64,000 nucleotides of DNA, taken from NCBI GenBank assembly GCA_015501605.1, contig JADNRZ010000002.1, forward strand, positions 2,294,001 to 2,358,000, in the 5' to 3' direction. The notes beneath the pieces were generated by a model. It made no database searches. It had not been told where the DNA came from and saw only the letters and a list, made by a program, of their open reading frames with translations. Each line of letters opens with the position of its first letter. The stretch's first letter is position 1. The translations under genes were made by a program, and so were the position numbers. Origin of the DNA: Panaeolus papilionaceus. Taxonomy: Eukaryota > Basidiomycota > Agaricomycetes > Agaricales. This document shows, piece after piece, positions 12,601 to 25,131 of this stretch.

Positions 12601-14859
12601 CATCTGCTTGAGCGTCAAATGGAAGATGTCCGCACTCGGTTGACCTTGGGCGATAGTCCTGTCCCTTCTTCCGGAGAGCGCGACGCTTTGATTCTCGAGG
12701 AGTTCGACGCCCGCACTTCTGGAAGCAGTGAATCTGATCCGGCCCCTCCTCCTGACAATATGGCAGACTCTCTACCCGCAGTCATGTTTACATCAGCATC
12801 TTCCACATTCCTGACATTTAAGCCAAAAACGTCACTTCATTTCACCTTCTTGACGATTGGATCTCGTGGAGATGTTCAACCTTACATTTCACTTGCTAAA
12901 GGATTGATGGCGGAGGGCCACAAATGCAGAATCGCCACGCATGGAGAGTTTCAAGAATGGATCGAGTCTGTGAGTAACTCTGAACAATTTCCGTCTTAGT
13001 ACGAACTCAATGTTGATTGCAGCATGGCATCGAATTTGGATACGTCGGTGGTGACCCTGCGGAACTAATGAGGATATGCGTCGAAAACGGAACATTTACG
13101 GTATCGTTCTTGAAAGAGGGACTCCTCAAGGTAGGTGACTCTGTTTTCATATTACTTTGTTCATACTGACGGCCTTGCTTAGTTCCGTGGCTGGGTTGAC
13201 GATCTTCTGAGGACGTCGTGGGAGGCCTGTCAGGGTACCAACGTGTTAATGGAGAGCCCAAGCGCCATGGGAGGATATCACATTGCAGAAGCTCTGGGCA
13301 TACCCTACTTTAGGGCATTTACGATGACCTGGACAAGAACTAGGTAAGAAATCGGGTCAGACTTACGTCGAGGCACGCTAACTTGTCCGCAGGGCCTACC
13401 CACACGCATTTGCTGTGCCTGAGCGCAAGGTTCGTTTCTCGGTGCTATTCTCATGACTTTGGTCTTACATTTATTTTGTAGATGGGTGGAGGCTACAACT
13501 ACATGGTGAGGTTGGTTTTTTGTAAAGTGCTACATAATTTGAACTCCGCCCTAGTCCTATGTTATGTTTGACCAGGTCTTCTGGAGAGCAACCGCAGGCC
13601 AAATTAATCGCTGGAGAAAGAATGTCCTTCACTTACCCCCAACTAGCCTCGACAAGATGGAAACACATAAAATCCCTTTCCTTTACAACTTCAGTCCCCA
13701 GATCGTCCCGCCACCACTTGACTGGCCAGAATGGATCCGTGTCACAGGTAATCATCCCAAAAAGAGCTCCAAGATTTCCGACTAACTGAACTCGAAATGT
13801 AGGTTACTGGTTCCTCGATGATGCCGACGTCTCGGCAAAGAAATGGACTCCACCACCGTCTCTGGTCGAATTCATAGACAAAGCGCATAGTAAAGGTCAT
13901 AAAGTGGTCTACATCGGGTTTGGCAGCATTGTAGTCTCTGACCCGAAGTCTATGACGCGCATCGTGGTGGAGGCCGTTCTTAGGAGTGGGGTATATGCCA
14001 TTCTATCCAAAGGTTGGTCGGATAGGCTACAAGCTCAAGGTACAGAGAACGAGATAGAAGAGCCGCTGCCTAAGCAGATATATCCTATATCGTCTGTTCC
14101 GCATGACTGGCTATTCCAGCGCATCGACGCTGCATGCCATCACGGAGGGGCAGGCACGACGGGTGCGAGTTTGCGAGGTAAGACAATTTCCTGTGTATAC
14201 GTTGCGTAGGTGCTGATATTTCATACCTCCGTAGCGGGCATCCCTACTGTCATCCGACCATTCTTTGGTGACCAGTTCTTTTGGGCGGATCGGGTCGAAG
14301 CGCTCGGTGTTGGAACAGGCGTTCGAAAGCTCACCACAGCAACCCTTTCCGACGCATTGCTCGCTGCAACGACCGACTACAAACAGATAGGTCGTGCTAA
14401 AGCTATGGGGGAACAAATACGAGCGGTAAATATGATCACTACTATTTTTGAGTCTACTCATCATTGTGTTTACCTTCGTAGGAGGATGGCGTGGCAACCG
14501 CGATTGAAACGATTTATCGGGACCTAGAATATGCCAAGTCACTCATTAAGCATCACCCTGTCGAGGATGCTGACGAAGCCGCAAACGAAGAATCAACGAT
14601 CCGCAACAACGACGATGGTTCTCCTAGTTCGTGTTCGAGCTCAGTTGTATCGGCTCGAGGTGCCCCCAGTGAGGACTGGAGTGTCATCTCCGACCAAGAA
14701 GACGGCGAAAATAGACGGTCATCGTTTGGCTCAAGACGTAGCTCTCGTCGCAGTGAGAGTCGATCCGCCGGTAAACGTACGAGCTTTACCGCTGCAGTGT
14801 TATCCGTTTTACCAGATAAATTTCTAGCAGGAACTCACGGCCCAACAACTGGTACTTAG
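9605..14859 (+). CDS. ATG26: Sterol 3-beta-glucosyltransferase, GRAM-PH-GT28 type
   Basis: Transfers glucose from UDP-glucose to membrane sterols. In some fungi the homologue acts in pexophagy. Eighteen exons join to 1453 codons (1452 residues), a usual length for fungal Atg26/Ugt51. A disordered Ser/Pro-rich N-terminus is followed by a GRAM segment (starting [20 protein letters not shown]), a PH domain ([14 protein letters not shown] to VKAIRKVIF), a Ser/Pro spacer, the second GRAM domain ([10 protein letters not shown] to LFFEF), and the catalytic GT domain beginning [20 protein letters not shown]. The donor-binding signature [17 protein letters not shown] and [14 protein letters not shown] lie near 14130-14300. 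A disordered Ser/Arg-rich tail closes the protein. Introns are 40-75 bp. It converges with the oxygenase gene (136 bp between the stops). Confidence 0.95.
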
Positions 14860-14995
14860 TGCGCCAGTGATTATGTCAATGTTATAGATTTTTACAGCAC
14901 ATACACGCTTTATATCTTACCTGTACCAACATTAATAGTTTCTTGCCACATGTCGACACCTTCTGTACCATGCCACACACTACTCGTTACATGTG

Positions 14996-16509
14996 CTACA
15001 TACTATCGGAGTTATAATGCTCCGCAAATATTTGTTTGCTAAATTTACCAAACGTCGTCGTGGAATTGAGCAATTGGTTCGTGTGTGGTTGCATGAACAA
15101 CGCAAAGGATTCGCGGGATATGTCACTTCCACCATCTTGTTGAGCAATCCTGACACAATGAGGTGTTGCACGCAGTTTCTTGTCGGTTGCGACCTCGAGC
15201 GCTTCGCCTGTTTGGAAGGCGAGACAGTTCGAGGGTACGGAGACTTTCCTTAGATCTCCTCCACGCGTGCGGATGTATAAACCCGACAAAGGTGATGGAT
15301 TCGTGACAATTTCCGGCTCTCCGTTTGCCGTTGGGCGCAAAAACATGGCCTGTGGTATTATATGTTTAGCCACAAATCCTTTGACACGAATAGCTGACAC
15401 TAACCGGACAGAGACCAGTGATGAGAGAGTGATCCAAGTGGAAGCCACACCAATTATCGATGGCATCGTCCTCCTCATTCGATTGGATGGCACGGGGTGG
15501 TGGGGGGAAGTAGTGGAGGAGTCTTGCCTTTGTTGTTGGCGAGTCTTTGATAAGATCCGCCAATAAAACCGTGGAATCTAGGAGATGTGACGTGGCTAGA
15601 AGATCGGTACGGACCATAAGGATGATTTACAAATCGAAAACGGAGCATAGAGTGAACAAACCAAATGGCTGGCATGCTGCCGCAAGCTTGCATCCCACTT
15701 CAAAGATGAATCTAAGGAGCGCGGTTTAGATCTCGTAAGAAAGTCGTTCGTAACATGGTAGATACCTGGATAGATCCTTAAATGCCCCCTCGAAGCCTTC
15801 CACTCCAGGTTCGTTCTCAGCTGGCCCTGTTTATAGAGAAGCGTGAATTCGAGTATTCGAAGCCTTTAGCATCCACCCACAGATGTTTTTTCCGTAATAT
15901 TCCGGAAATTCCTTCTTCTCTTCGCCAGAAGCTTCATTACTTTCGCCGATAGGATTGGCATAGTAGGATCCTTTGAGGGTGTCTGGTTTACCATTCATAA
16001 TTTCCTTGTTGAACCGTGAATGACTTCAAGGGAAACACATCGTAAAAAGTGGTACCTTGCCATGAGACCAACCGAAGCTGTTGATTTATGGCGTCTTCGT
16101 AAAGAATATGGTAGAGAGACGCAAGTGCAAGCATACCTGTACTTGGTCGTAGGATCGGAGTGTTTTTCTCGAACAGCTTCATCGAGGTTGCCAAAGCGGA
16201 AAGCAAGCTTCAACAGGCGCTCGCGGTAATTCAAAAATTCAGGAGGGAGATCTCGAATGACAATAATACCCAGGCAGTCAGGTTCCGAGCCAAATGCCTT
16301 TTCTGAGGATCGAGTTAGCATCGAGGACGGCATTGGGTAGGCTGACGGCATTGATGAGGATTCACCGATTGAGGGGACGAGAACCTCTGGTGAGGAGCAG
16401 AGCGTTTCGTACGAAATGACAACAGCGCCGTCTGTAGCTTGTTCTACCTAATAATAAAAAAGGGTTGTTAATGAGTAAAATTCAAATGAAATTGAATAAT
16501 AATAACCAT
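14996..16509 (-). CDS. 2-oxoglutarate/Fe(II) oxygenase-like (clavaminate/IPNS-fold) protein
   Basis: Eight exons (16509-16507, 16447-16137, 16077-16056, 16004-15881, 15826-15766, 15711-15662, 15595-15405, 15349-14996) join to 372 codons, 371 residues. The N-terminal half has LGIIVIRDLPPEFLNYRERL and GWSHGKE, as in the isopenicillin-N-synthase-like fold. The metal-binding region is FHLDHSLITG (H-x-D) with a later His in ATPHCVRIA, followed by the conserved SRESFALFMQP. The substrate is unknown. Homologues are widespread in fungi and plants as uncharacterised oxygenases. The model needs an initiator codon alone in the first coding exon. If that is wrong, translation would begin at an internal Met (MPSAYPM, 16351). 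It is head-to-head with the RRM-CCHC gene. Confidence 0.8.
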
Positions 16510-16682
16510 TGTGGTTTATGACAAGGTATGTAGTTATCGAGATTTATCGCCAAGGTGCTACAAAGTCCCAAGTGGTCATTTAAATGGACGAAATCAAGCG
16601 GAGATTGAATTTGTCGGTGAATTGTTTTTGTTTGATTGACAGATTTTCTGTTTGGTTAGATTCAACTTGCTTCTTGACACTC
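16510..16682. promoter_or_regulatory. Divergent promoter, oxygenase / RRM-CCHC gene
   Basis: 173 bp between the start codons of two head-to-head genes, so regulatory sequence is likely shared. In the forward direction an upstream in-frame ATG at 16584 is also present without an intervening stop. Confidence 0.45.
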
Positions 16683-18494
16683 ATGGCTGCTCCAAATCCG
16701 CCAGACGACAATGCACTTCCCAACGACAACTGGGGTCCTCAAGATGATCACTCTATGGGTCCAACTAGCAATGGTCAAGGCGCTTCTGGACAACCTCTGT
16801 CTATTGACGACCGAGCTGTCGTCCAGGACCCAGAGAATCCAGACTACCCTCGTGGCTCCAGCGTTGGCGACAACGACATTTATCGTGAAAAACAGATTAA
16901 GGTGCTTAGGTTCTTTCTGTCTGTACTTTGTCTTCTGGATGGGAGCTCTGCGCTGGTGCATCCCGTTGGGGTTTCTGTACTGTCTCGACTCTGCGTCCTT
17001 GACACTTTCTGCTTCCGTTCGGGTGGCCTTTCTCTGCTCGACTGTTCTTTTGATTTCGCGTCCAACTCTGGTGTTTACTTTCTGCTGTGCAGCCGAACAA
17101 AGTATATATTGGCGGGCTTCCAGAACATACTCGTCAGGAAGATCTTCAAAACTGCTTCGGCAAAATTGGATGTATCGTAAATATTGAACTCAAGTGAGCA
17201 TTATCTCCTTCAAATCAGGTTACGTGCTTATACATTCTTTAGAGTTGGTTATGGCTTTGTGGTGTGTACTCCTCTAGTGACTATTGCAGCAGGTGTTGAT
17301 GAGGATGTTGGTTTAGGAATTCGACACCCGCGAGGCGGCTGAGGAAAGTGTCTCAAAATATCATGATGGCTACTTTATGGGAAACAGAATTCGTGTTGAG
17401 CTATCTCACGGAGGAGGACGAACCGCAAAATATGCAGGTGATCCAGGTGCTTGCTTCAAATGCGGCGAGCTAGGGCATTGGGCAAGGTGTGTCCTTGTCG
17501 CCATTATTTACCCTATGACTTGACTCCATCTCCAACCAGGGAATGTCCAAACAGTGGATAGTGAGTATTTATAGCAGATGTTTGACTACTGTGTTGACAA
17601 CCTCGTTCAGTCCTCAACGCCGTCAGCAAAATTATGATGCTCCTCTAATTGACAGGATTCAGAGAGACTACCCTCCACCTCCCAGAAGCTTGGGTCCTCG
17701 TGATGACTATCCAGGGCCCCCTCGTCCCCCTCGCGATTCTCGCTACGACTACCCTGCTGCTGGGCCAATTCGCGAACACAGACGACCTCCCTCGCCTCGT
17801 GAATACAGAGACTATCCACCAGCGCCTGCCAGAGTTCGTGACTATGATGATTATCGTAGAGGACCTCCTCCTCTTGATCGAGATCGATATGGGCCGCCAC
17901 CTCCTGAAGCGAGAGGACGGTACCCACCTCCCGATCCTGCCTACAGGAACTATGCACCTCCACCACCTCCACCACCACCGGTGTATGATCGATATGACAG
18001 GCGTCCCAATGACAGGTACGGCTATAGTCAACCCCCTGGGCCCAGAGGTAGAACTCCTCCTCGAGTTCGTGACGAGTATGAAAGACCCCAACCTCCGCCT
18101 CCGCCTCCACCGCCTGCCACCAGGTATGATTCTAACCATGTTCATCTCATTTGTATCTTATATACTCTTTAGGGATTATGGTGACTATCGCGGGCGACCT
18201 GTGTCACCTCCCAGATATCCTCCCGACTATGGTCGTTCAGGGTACAGGTATGCAGCCGAACCTCTTCCCCAAGCCCATCCGACTCAATTTTTATTTTATT
18301 CATCCAGGCGCCGCTCAGAAAGCCCCCCTCTTCGTCAAGGGGTACCATATGAACCCTATCCTATGAATGGCTATGGTCCTCCCGCTGGTCCTCCTTCTGT
18401 TTCTGTTGCTCCGCGTGGCTCTAGGGACTATCTGCCTCCTGCTCCTACTAGAAGTCGGGACGGCGTTGAACCTGGCCCATACCGTCGCCCTTGA
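16683..18494 (+). CDS. RRM and CCHC zinc-knuckle RNA-binding protein, SR-like
   Basis: Nuclear RNA-binding protein resembling SRSF7/RSZ-type splicing factors. The exon from 16683 encodes an acidic, disordered N-terminus (MAAPNPPDDN). The RRM starts after a long intron: RNP2 is VYIGGL, RNP1 is GYGFVEF (split by an intron), and the domain closes with GNRIRVELSHGGGR. One CCHC knuckle follows (CFKCGELGHWARECP). The tail of about 200 residues is Arg/Pro/Tyr/Asp-rich (repeated RDYPP, YDDYRRG, RRRSESPP), unlike a pure RS repeat. Introns within the tail are placed at 18124 and 18247 by splice signals. An in-frame ATG at 16584 would add 33 hydrophobic-rich residues; I prefer 16683 because the downstream start looks like a normal protein beginning. 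Confidence 0.88.
16902..17092 (+). other. Long first intron of the RRM-CCHC gene
   Basis: 191-bp GT-AG intron, over three times the local norm. It is fully open in the frame of exon 1 but its length is not a multiple of three, so retention would read through and then terminate in exon 2 (stop near 17180). Confidence 0.65.
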
Positions 18495-18861
18495 TCATTG
18501 TCTTACAGGTTGACTTTTCTTGGTTTCCTGGAATGTTCTTGCTATCTACAGCAGTTCTTGATCTTTGTTTAGTTCACTTTGGTACCTCAGATTTCCTGTT
18601 CACAGCTTGCCAACTAGAAATCAATTTAAAAGGGCTGCTTTTGGTTTCTTCCCTCGCGGCGCAATCGCATTGAAATGGATACATGCACAAAAATCTGTCG
18701 TTTTATAATGCAATTTGCCGAAGACAATATGCACAACGGCAACGAGATAAAAATCCTCGGATGTATTACTTGACTAGTAAATGTTTAATATTAAAATAGG
18801 ATATGTTGCAAATTAGTTCATAATGCTGCATATTAAGCACACAAAAATATGAATGAACAGT
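18495..18861. other. Intergenic, convergent 3' ends
   Basis: 367 bp between the stop codons of two converging genes. It is AT-rich with several AATAAA-like stretches (TTAATATTAAAATA near 18786). No gene is seen. Confidence 0.6.
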
Positions 18862-21800
18862 TTACGACCTGCCGCCTTTCTTCTTCTTGTTAACAACCTT
18901 GAACCCTCCCCATTCGTTTTGAGCAGGTTTGGGAGTCGCTTTCACGACCTCTGCAATGGAAATAGGCTTGGAAGTGGCTTTGGCAGAGGATTTCTTGCCC
19001 ACAGCGTCGGCCTTGCGCTTAGCTACAAACTCGGCAGCAAAGCGCCGTCCATCCAAAGTCGTGCTGTTGGAATATATGGTATCGGAAATAATCTCCGTCG
19101 TCAACGAGTCGGGATCCAGGGGGAAAGACAGAAGCATTGAAATAATTTCCTCAACTATAAAATATAATGTTGGTTGGTAACGAACGAACGTGCAGTGAAG
19201 GCCGCTAAACAACACTCACCGTTTACAGAGCTGTTCAAACCTTTGAGGGAGTCCCCAAGCCACTTCAAAAATTCGTGCGATGGCATATCAGAGACATCAT
19301 CTGAAGACTGTGTAGACTTGGGCTTTGCAACAACGACCGCCGCTGTCCTAATAGGCGCCGATGGGGCTGCTGGTCGGGTGGCAGTCGCCACAGAAGACGA
19401 GGATGAAGTAGTTGCCTGGGCGGGTCTAGGAACTGGGGGAGTAGCTCCTGACTTGCCGTTCGGACCAACAGTGGTCCAGACGTTGTTCGTCATGGCGGCA
19501 GGCGATGATGCAACGGGAGTCTTCAACTAGTCGCTGAGCTTCTGAAAGACATTGACCGAAAAGGCAACTTACCTTGGACGTCGTATCGGCATATCGCTTC
19601 ACAGGGGTAGCTATGACAGGAGCCTCCTTCGCAGCGAGCTTCTTGCGTCGCTCTTCCTCCTCTTGAATTTCCTTCATCGTCTTCTTTGCAGTTAACGGTT
19701 TGGCAGGGGTGGTCCATACAGGAGTTGTAGGCTGAGGAGTTGTAGGCGCTGGCGATGAGACCAATGCAGATGCAGACGTAGGGGTGCCACGAGACCCGGC
19801 TTGGGAGGTAGGTAGACCCCAAGAAGTGATGAATGGCTGAACGTCCTCTTTGATGTCAGCGGCGGCAGCGGCCGCGGAAGCGCGGGTCAAACGCTCCTTC
19901 TCTTTTTCAGCTGCCTTGCGAGCTTCAGCCTTCTTGGCTTCGGCCTCTTGAATCTCTCGAAGGCTGATAGAGGGGATCACTCCCTTTTTCTTCTTATGGT
20001 CCTCCTCTTTAGCCCATGCAAGCTTCGTAGGTGGTGGTATAGCTTCTGACGAACTAGACCGTTCAACAGTGGTTGGGGTAGCTGGGGAGGGTGTTTCAGT
20101 GACAACAACAGCCTCGGTTGGTTCAGGCACAGGTGATGGGGGTGAAGTCTTCTCCTGCACTTGGACGACCTGTGGTGTAGCCTTCGAAGCCGGGCGAGCT
20201 TCTTCTTGGGCAGCGGCCACAGGAGTCGGCCAAGCCTCATCCACAGTAAGTTTTGCCATCGAAGGCGTTGGAACGTCTTCCAAAGGAGCGGGGATGACAG
20301 GTTGTACATTACCCCAAGGGGACTGTACTGGCGCAGTGGCGGGTTGAGGTGACTGGGTATCAGACTGAGGCTCGGGTTGGGCAATGGGGGCATCAGTGAC
20401 CGCTGTGTTCCATGGACTGGTAGTAGGGTCCGAATCAACGACACTATGAATCTGAGACTGTCCATTGACGGAAGCACCTTGACCATCCCCGAGTGGGGCA
20501 GGATGAGTAGCAAGTAAGTCTGGAAGCTGTCCGGAGGAGAATTCCGGTTGCTGCTGGGTTTCCATAGGTGATCCAGTGTATCCATATCCCCCATACATGG
20601 CTGCTCTGGAAGCGGGGCTACCACCATGACCGTGATTCTCCTGTGTATAAATTCCTTGTGGGTGTGTAGCACCTTCGAAAACAAGCTGCTGAGGGGCATC
20701 TCTGGGTTGCAGATACCCAGGGGTTCCAAAGGCGTTGGATTGCATCATCCACTGGTCATGAGTATTATGAATCGCATTATTGAAGCCATATAGATTAAAC
20801 TGGGGATCCTGAGGTCGACTGTACCCGCCATATAATTGGCTTGGCAGATTAGGTGTATACTCGTGATTGGGCAAACGGCGGTTCACCATGGGGGAATCAA
20901 CCAGACCGGAGAGCCTGGGGTTATTGGGGTCGGGTGTGTGGTGATTGAATATAGACGGTTCTGGAGATGCGTTGCCGAAATGCGAAGCCCCAAATGATGA
21001 AGAAGGGGAGTCGGATTGAATGGAACCGCCACCAATGTACGACTCAAGAGCTGATGTCCTTAAAGATCGTATAGGGGAAGGTTGGTAAGGCTCATTGTAA
21101 GCGGGATCCTGACCCATAAAGTGGCGCATAGGCGACCCGCGACTCAAGCCAGGTGGCCCCATAGCTGAGGGCGGAGGTGATAAGAAAATATTCCCATTAT
21201 TGGCTTGTGCCACGAGATCACCGACGGTAATCCAATTGGTGTCATATTTGGTCCTCCGCATAGGTAAGTCGGCAGAAAAATAGCCATCGTTGTACCACTT
21301 CTGCATGAGATCGGCACGGAATGGTCCTACATATAAGCATAAGTAAATGTATTAAGCACGATAGAGGTTGCGATTGTTACCTTGTATCTGACCTGTTGGG
21401 TCTTTATATGACCACTCAACTGCAGCCAGATCAATTGCACCTAAATTAGGAATGAGGTCTGGACGATTTTGGGCGTAGATATTGGTGCCACCGAGGTTAT
21501 GTGTTGGCACAGGATTCACGACTCCAAGAACCGCCTTTCCATCCAAGCCCCCGACTCTGTCAAATGGTTGATGCTCATCTGAGTGCAGACTGTGAGAAGA
21601 GGTATAAGGTGACCCCTCCTCCCCTGAGCCATGCGCTTGCTTCGTGGTATCGTCTTCCTTCTCCTCCCGAATGCCATCCTGTTTTGGCACGCCATTCGTG
21701 TCCAGAGCGTCGCGAGGAGCATTGTTGCTTTGTTTGACCATATTATCAGATGCGCGTCGACGCGGAGTCCAAGAGTCACCATTACTGAGGACTCCATCGA

Positions 21801-22573
21801 AATTGGTGGGAAATCCAACCCGAGTTCGAGGTGATGAATCGCGAGGAGACATGCCAGGGGTTTGCTGCAAGGTTGAAAGAGAAGGTTTACGCGGGATAGT
21901 AACGACCGGGTCTTACAGGAAACGAGTCAGATCAAAGTGGCTGGAATGATGTCAGGCGTGTATACCACAGCTTACCAGATACCCCTGCTGTACTGTCCCT
22001 GCGCTTAATACTCCCAAAACGGTCACGAAGAGGACTACCAGCTGAATTGGACCCGTGATTCATCCTGTTACGATCCAAATTCGTGGTAGTTAATGGAGAA
22101 AGAAAATCGGTTGATTGGCTTGGGCGACGACGCAATTCTGAATTCAAAGGGCCAGAGAAAAGCTACAAAAAAATTATGAACGATATAACATCTAATACAC
22201 ACAAAAAAAAAAAAAAAAGGATAAATTAACAACCAACCTTTTTCTCTGCCTCTGTCATCTCACGAAGTGTTGTAGGTTCCACTCCAATCTCGCGTACAAC
22301 ACCCTCCCATCGTTCGACCTCTAAACCAAGACCGCCTTTTCCGCCACCTTCCTGGTAGATTCTAAGAAGATCCTCCTTCGAATAACGGAAAGGATGAATT
22401 TCATTGGTAGATTCCGATGGAACTGTAGGAGTGGCAGAAACCAAAGCTGAATAGGTTGAATTGAAGGGAACACCTGTTGGTGGAGGTGAAGGAGGGGGAC
22501 CTTGAGTACGAGTTGGGGTATGATGCTTAGTGCGCATCCATTCAGGACCAAAATGCATAGTAGTAGTTGACAT
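18862..22573 (-). CDS. GYF-domain protein (Smy2/Syh1/GIGYF-like)
   Basis: Likely cytoplasmic adaptor binding Pro-rich partners in mRNA regulation or vesicle traffic. Six exons (22573-22238, 22162-21976, 21911-21381, 21326-19573, 19526-19220, 19154-18862) join to 1136 codons, 1135 residues. The N-terminus carries the conserved MHFGPEWMRTK and FRYSKEDLLRIY segments, the eIF4E-binding-like region of GIGYF proteins. The GYF domain runs from VEWSYKDPTGQIQG across an intron into PFRADLMQKWYNDGYF and TNWITVGDL. A long Pro/Gln/Ser-rich region and a charged coiled-coil-like stretch (EIQEAEAKKAEARKAAEKEK) follow, then a C-terminal segment FLKWLGDSLKGLNSSVN and EEIISMLLSFPLD, and a basic end KKKKGGRS. 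The ATG at 22573 was chosen; nothing upstream is in frame with an ATG. Confidence 0.9.
22202..22218. repeat. Poly-A (poly-T on the coding strand) run
   Basis: A run of about 15-16 A inside intron 1 of the GYF gene, acting as an extreme pyrimidine tract on the transcribed strand. Prone to length error. Confidence 0.7.
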
Positions 22574-22790
22574 TTTTTTCAAGTGATTCGAAAAAAGAGG
22601 GCTTTAATGGAGTTTGTAGTTTTAATTTCAATGAAACTAGTAAAACCTATAAAACACACGTGGAAAATACTTTCACAGACCGTGGGTAATATCATATTTA
22701 GGGTAGGTTATTCTAACTAATCAACTCATTTTAATTCGCCATGCACTTGTCGGTAATTCTAAATCAAAAAAATATATTATCAGCTTCATC

Positions 22791-25131
22791 TTATTTCCAT
22801 AGATTCAAATCCTTACTTTGTAGTTTTCTTGCTGTTGGAATAATAAATGCAACCAAGAATAATGCTCCAAATCCAATCGACAATGCCATAACAGTGTAAT
22901 ACCCATCTTTTTCAGAAATACAGGTACCTCCAATATCTTTGCATGCAGCCTTTCCATGATCAGACACACATTCCGTGGCTAATAAAACAAACAGTCAGTA
23001 ACACTATATCTCACAGTATGTAAATGCTCTCGACCTTGAATGTTCAAAGCCAGGTCTGGGATTTTACATGTAGCCTCGCTGAAAAGGTCAATGCCTGCTG
23101 ATATGTTAAATGATGTCTCTTGCTTCAAACAAGGACAAGTCACCTTTCAAAACAAACCATTTGGGCCACGTCCCACCCATGTTGGTAAATGTGTTGAGAA
23201 GCTTTCAAAATCTTGTTCAAGTCCATGTCGCAATCTTTAATACTAAAATTGACATACCGTCATATAGGTTCCGCCAATAAGAGGGTCAGACACTCTAGTA
23301 TGGAACGCCGAGATTCCGACAAATTGAACAGTACTAGATTATACTTGTTAGCATTTTATTATCGCATGATAACTTTGACTTACGAAGAGAATGATGACAG
23401 CACCGTGTGAAGTACCAGGAGGAGGAAAAATCCAGTTCCCAGAGGTGGCTTGGGGAAATAATACACCAAAAGTCCTGCCATTACTGCGAAAGCCAATCGA
23501 GGCCAGAAAGCATAGATCCAAGGACGCAAAGGACGATCACCCCTCGACCACTTGGCTGCCAGCCAACCACCCATAATTTGGAAAGGGAAATCTATCAAAA
23601 CAACAGCCGCGAGATCTTCGCGCTTGAAACCTTTTTCTACCAGCTTCAAACCAGTTGCAGCATCATTCGCAGCAAAACCGATCTTGGCGAACAAGTGGAC
23701 GACAATAAGGAGTTGAATGTCTATTCAAACCTCCTGTCAACATTACGCGCCTAACAATGACATTGGAAGTTTACGCACGTCGAAGCTGGCAGATAGACCA
23801 GATGGTCTTGTATACGCCAACAATACTCATATCCACATCATTGGCTGGCTCCTTGTCCTAACAACATATTGAGTTCATGCAAACATCGATGAAACAGGAT
23901 ACGCACTTCTTTTTTGAAGATTATCAACCATAAAGTAATCGCGAAACACACGATGCTCCAGAAGCGCAAATAGGCCTCAAGGGTCAGCTGAGGAACGCCC
24001 CACTTTTTGCTTTAACGTAGGTTAGATCGTACGCGTGAGCAAAGGGATAAAGACAATATCAGACTTACACAAACTCTTCGCTGTTGAAAGCAAGGAAAAC
24101 CGTGAACGAAGCGAAGAATCCAGTATTTAGACCAATGGTCTGACATGTAGACGCATAGGATAGACAGTCCTGGGATAGCAGGGTTAATGCCCAACCTACA
24201 TATTGTTAGTAAGATATTTTGAAGGGAGCGAATAGCTATGCGCACCATCGACAGCAATATCTAGAAACCAAAGACAAGGGTGAAAATATGATAGTAGGGT
24301 CAGTGACAACACATACCTTGGGTGGCAGAAAAGGAGACAAGCATAGTAAACACAGTAGTCAGTTCAACAACATTGTTAGCGGGCTAAAAAGATAGCTAAA
24401 TGACAAGTTGATTCGTCGATAGGATTCAGATACTCACATCTTCCATAAGTCTCTTGACATTTAGAGAAATATAGAGCATCAAAGTTCCAACGATGAGCTG
24501 CATTGGAACAATCCATGACTTGCGTCGTCCAAAGGATTTGAAAAACACCGAGTCGACAATGGGAGACCAAAGAAGCTTGAGGGAATATGGGTAACTGGAA
24601 AGGGCGAATGTAGCCAATTGGGAATATGACAGATGCTCCTTGAGCAAAAATGGGACAGAGCCTGTGTAGAAAGTTAGGCGTGTCACTTTAACGGTCAGCA
24701 ACTTAAGTTACCTAGAGCCAGTCCTAGCTATATCCGCTGTTTAAAAGATCAGGGAGAAAACATACAGAGTAATGATTCATACCGGAATGCCTTGAAGAAG
24801 ATCTGAATGGGAAGGAAAATAACGTTACCATCGATTAATTCAGGGGAAAGAGTCGCTACTAACATAAGACACACAGGAGGACCATTGCGCGTTTATCTTT
24901 TGGAGATATTGGGCGTTTCTGGTCCCTCTCGGACTCCGCAATCGAGGAATCGTCCTCGTCATGGTAGTCCCCAGCTGCGCGGCGCTCCTCCTCGGTCAAC
25001 AGCTCTAATTCGACATCATCATTTTGTTGATTAGTGGTATCTCTGGGAGTCTTCGGCGTTCGAGGCTGTATTTGTATACTGTTCAACGAGGAGGTTACCG
25101 CCATGGGTTGTTGAGGGTTGTTCCTTTTCAT
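22791..25131 (-). CDS. Acetyl-CoA transporter, SLC33A1/AT-1 family
   Basis: Multi-pass endomembrane protein of the major facilitator type that in animals brings acetyl-CoA into the ER lumen. The N-terminus is acidic and disordered (to about residue 85), followed by RAMVLLCVLYLLQGIPLGLALGSVPFLL spread over four exons. Family hallmarks are LLWSPIVDSVFFKSFGRRKSW, TQDIAVDGWALTLL, ASTCQTIGLNTGFF, RVSDPLIGGTYMT, TNMGGTWPKW and a late Cys-rich loop (CKDIGGTC). The last TM (MALSIGFGALFLVAFIIPTA) precedes a short basic tail KLQSKDLNLWK. About eleven short introns are present; not every join was computed. The start Met at 25131 is the only one upstream in frame. Confidence 0.92.

Noticed and set aside
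16584..17180. 199-codon plus-strand ORF with hydrophobic runs
   Set aside because: Its second half is the open first intron of the RRM-CCHC gene, and the RRM resumes in another frame after a good acceptor.
22573..22582. Start three codons upstream in the GYF gene
   Set aside because: The upstream triplet is TTG, not ATG.
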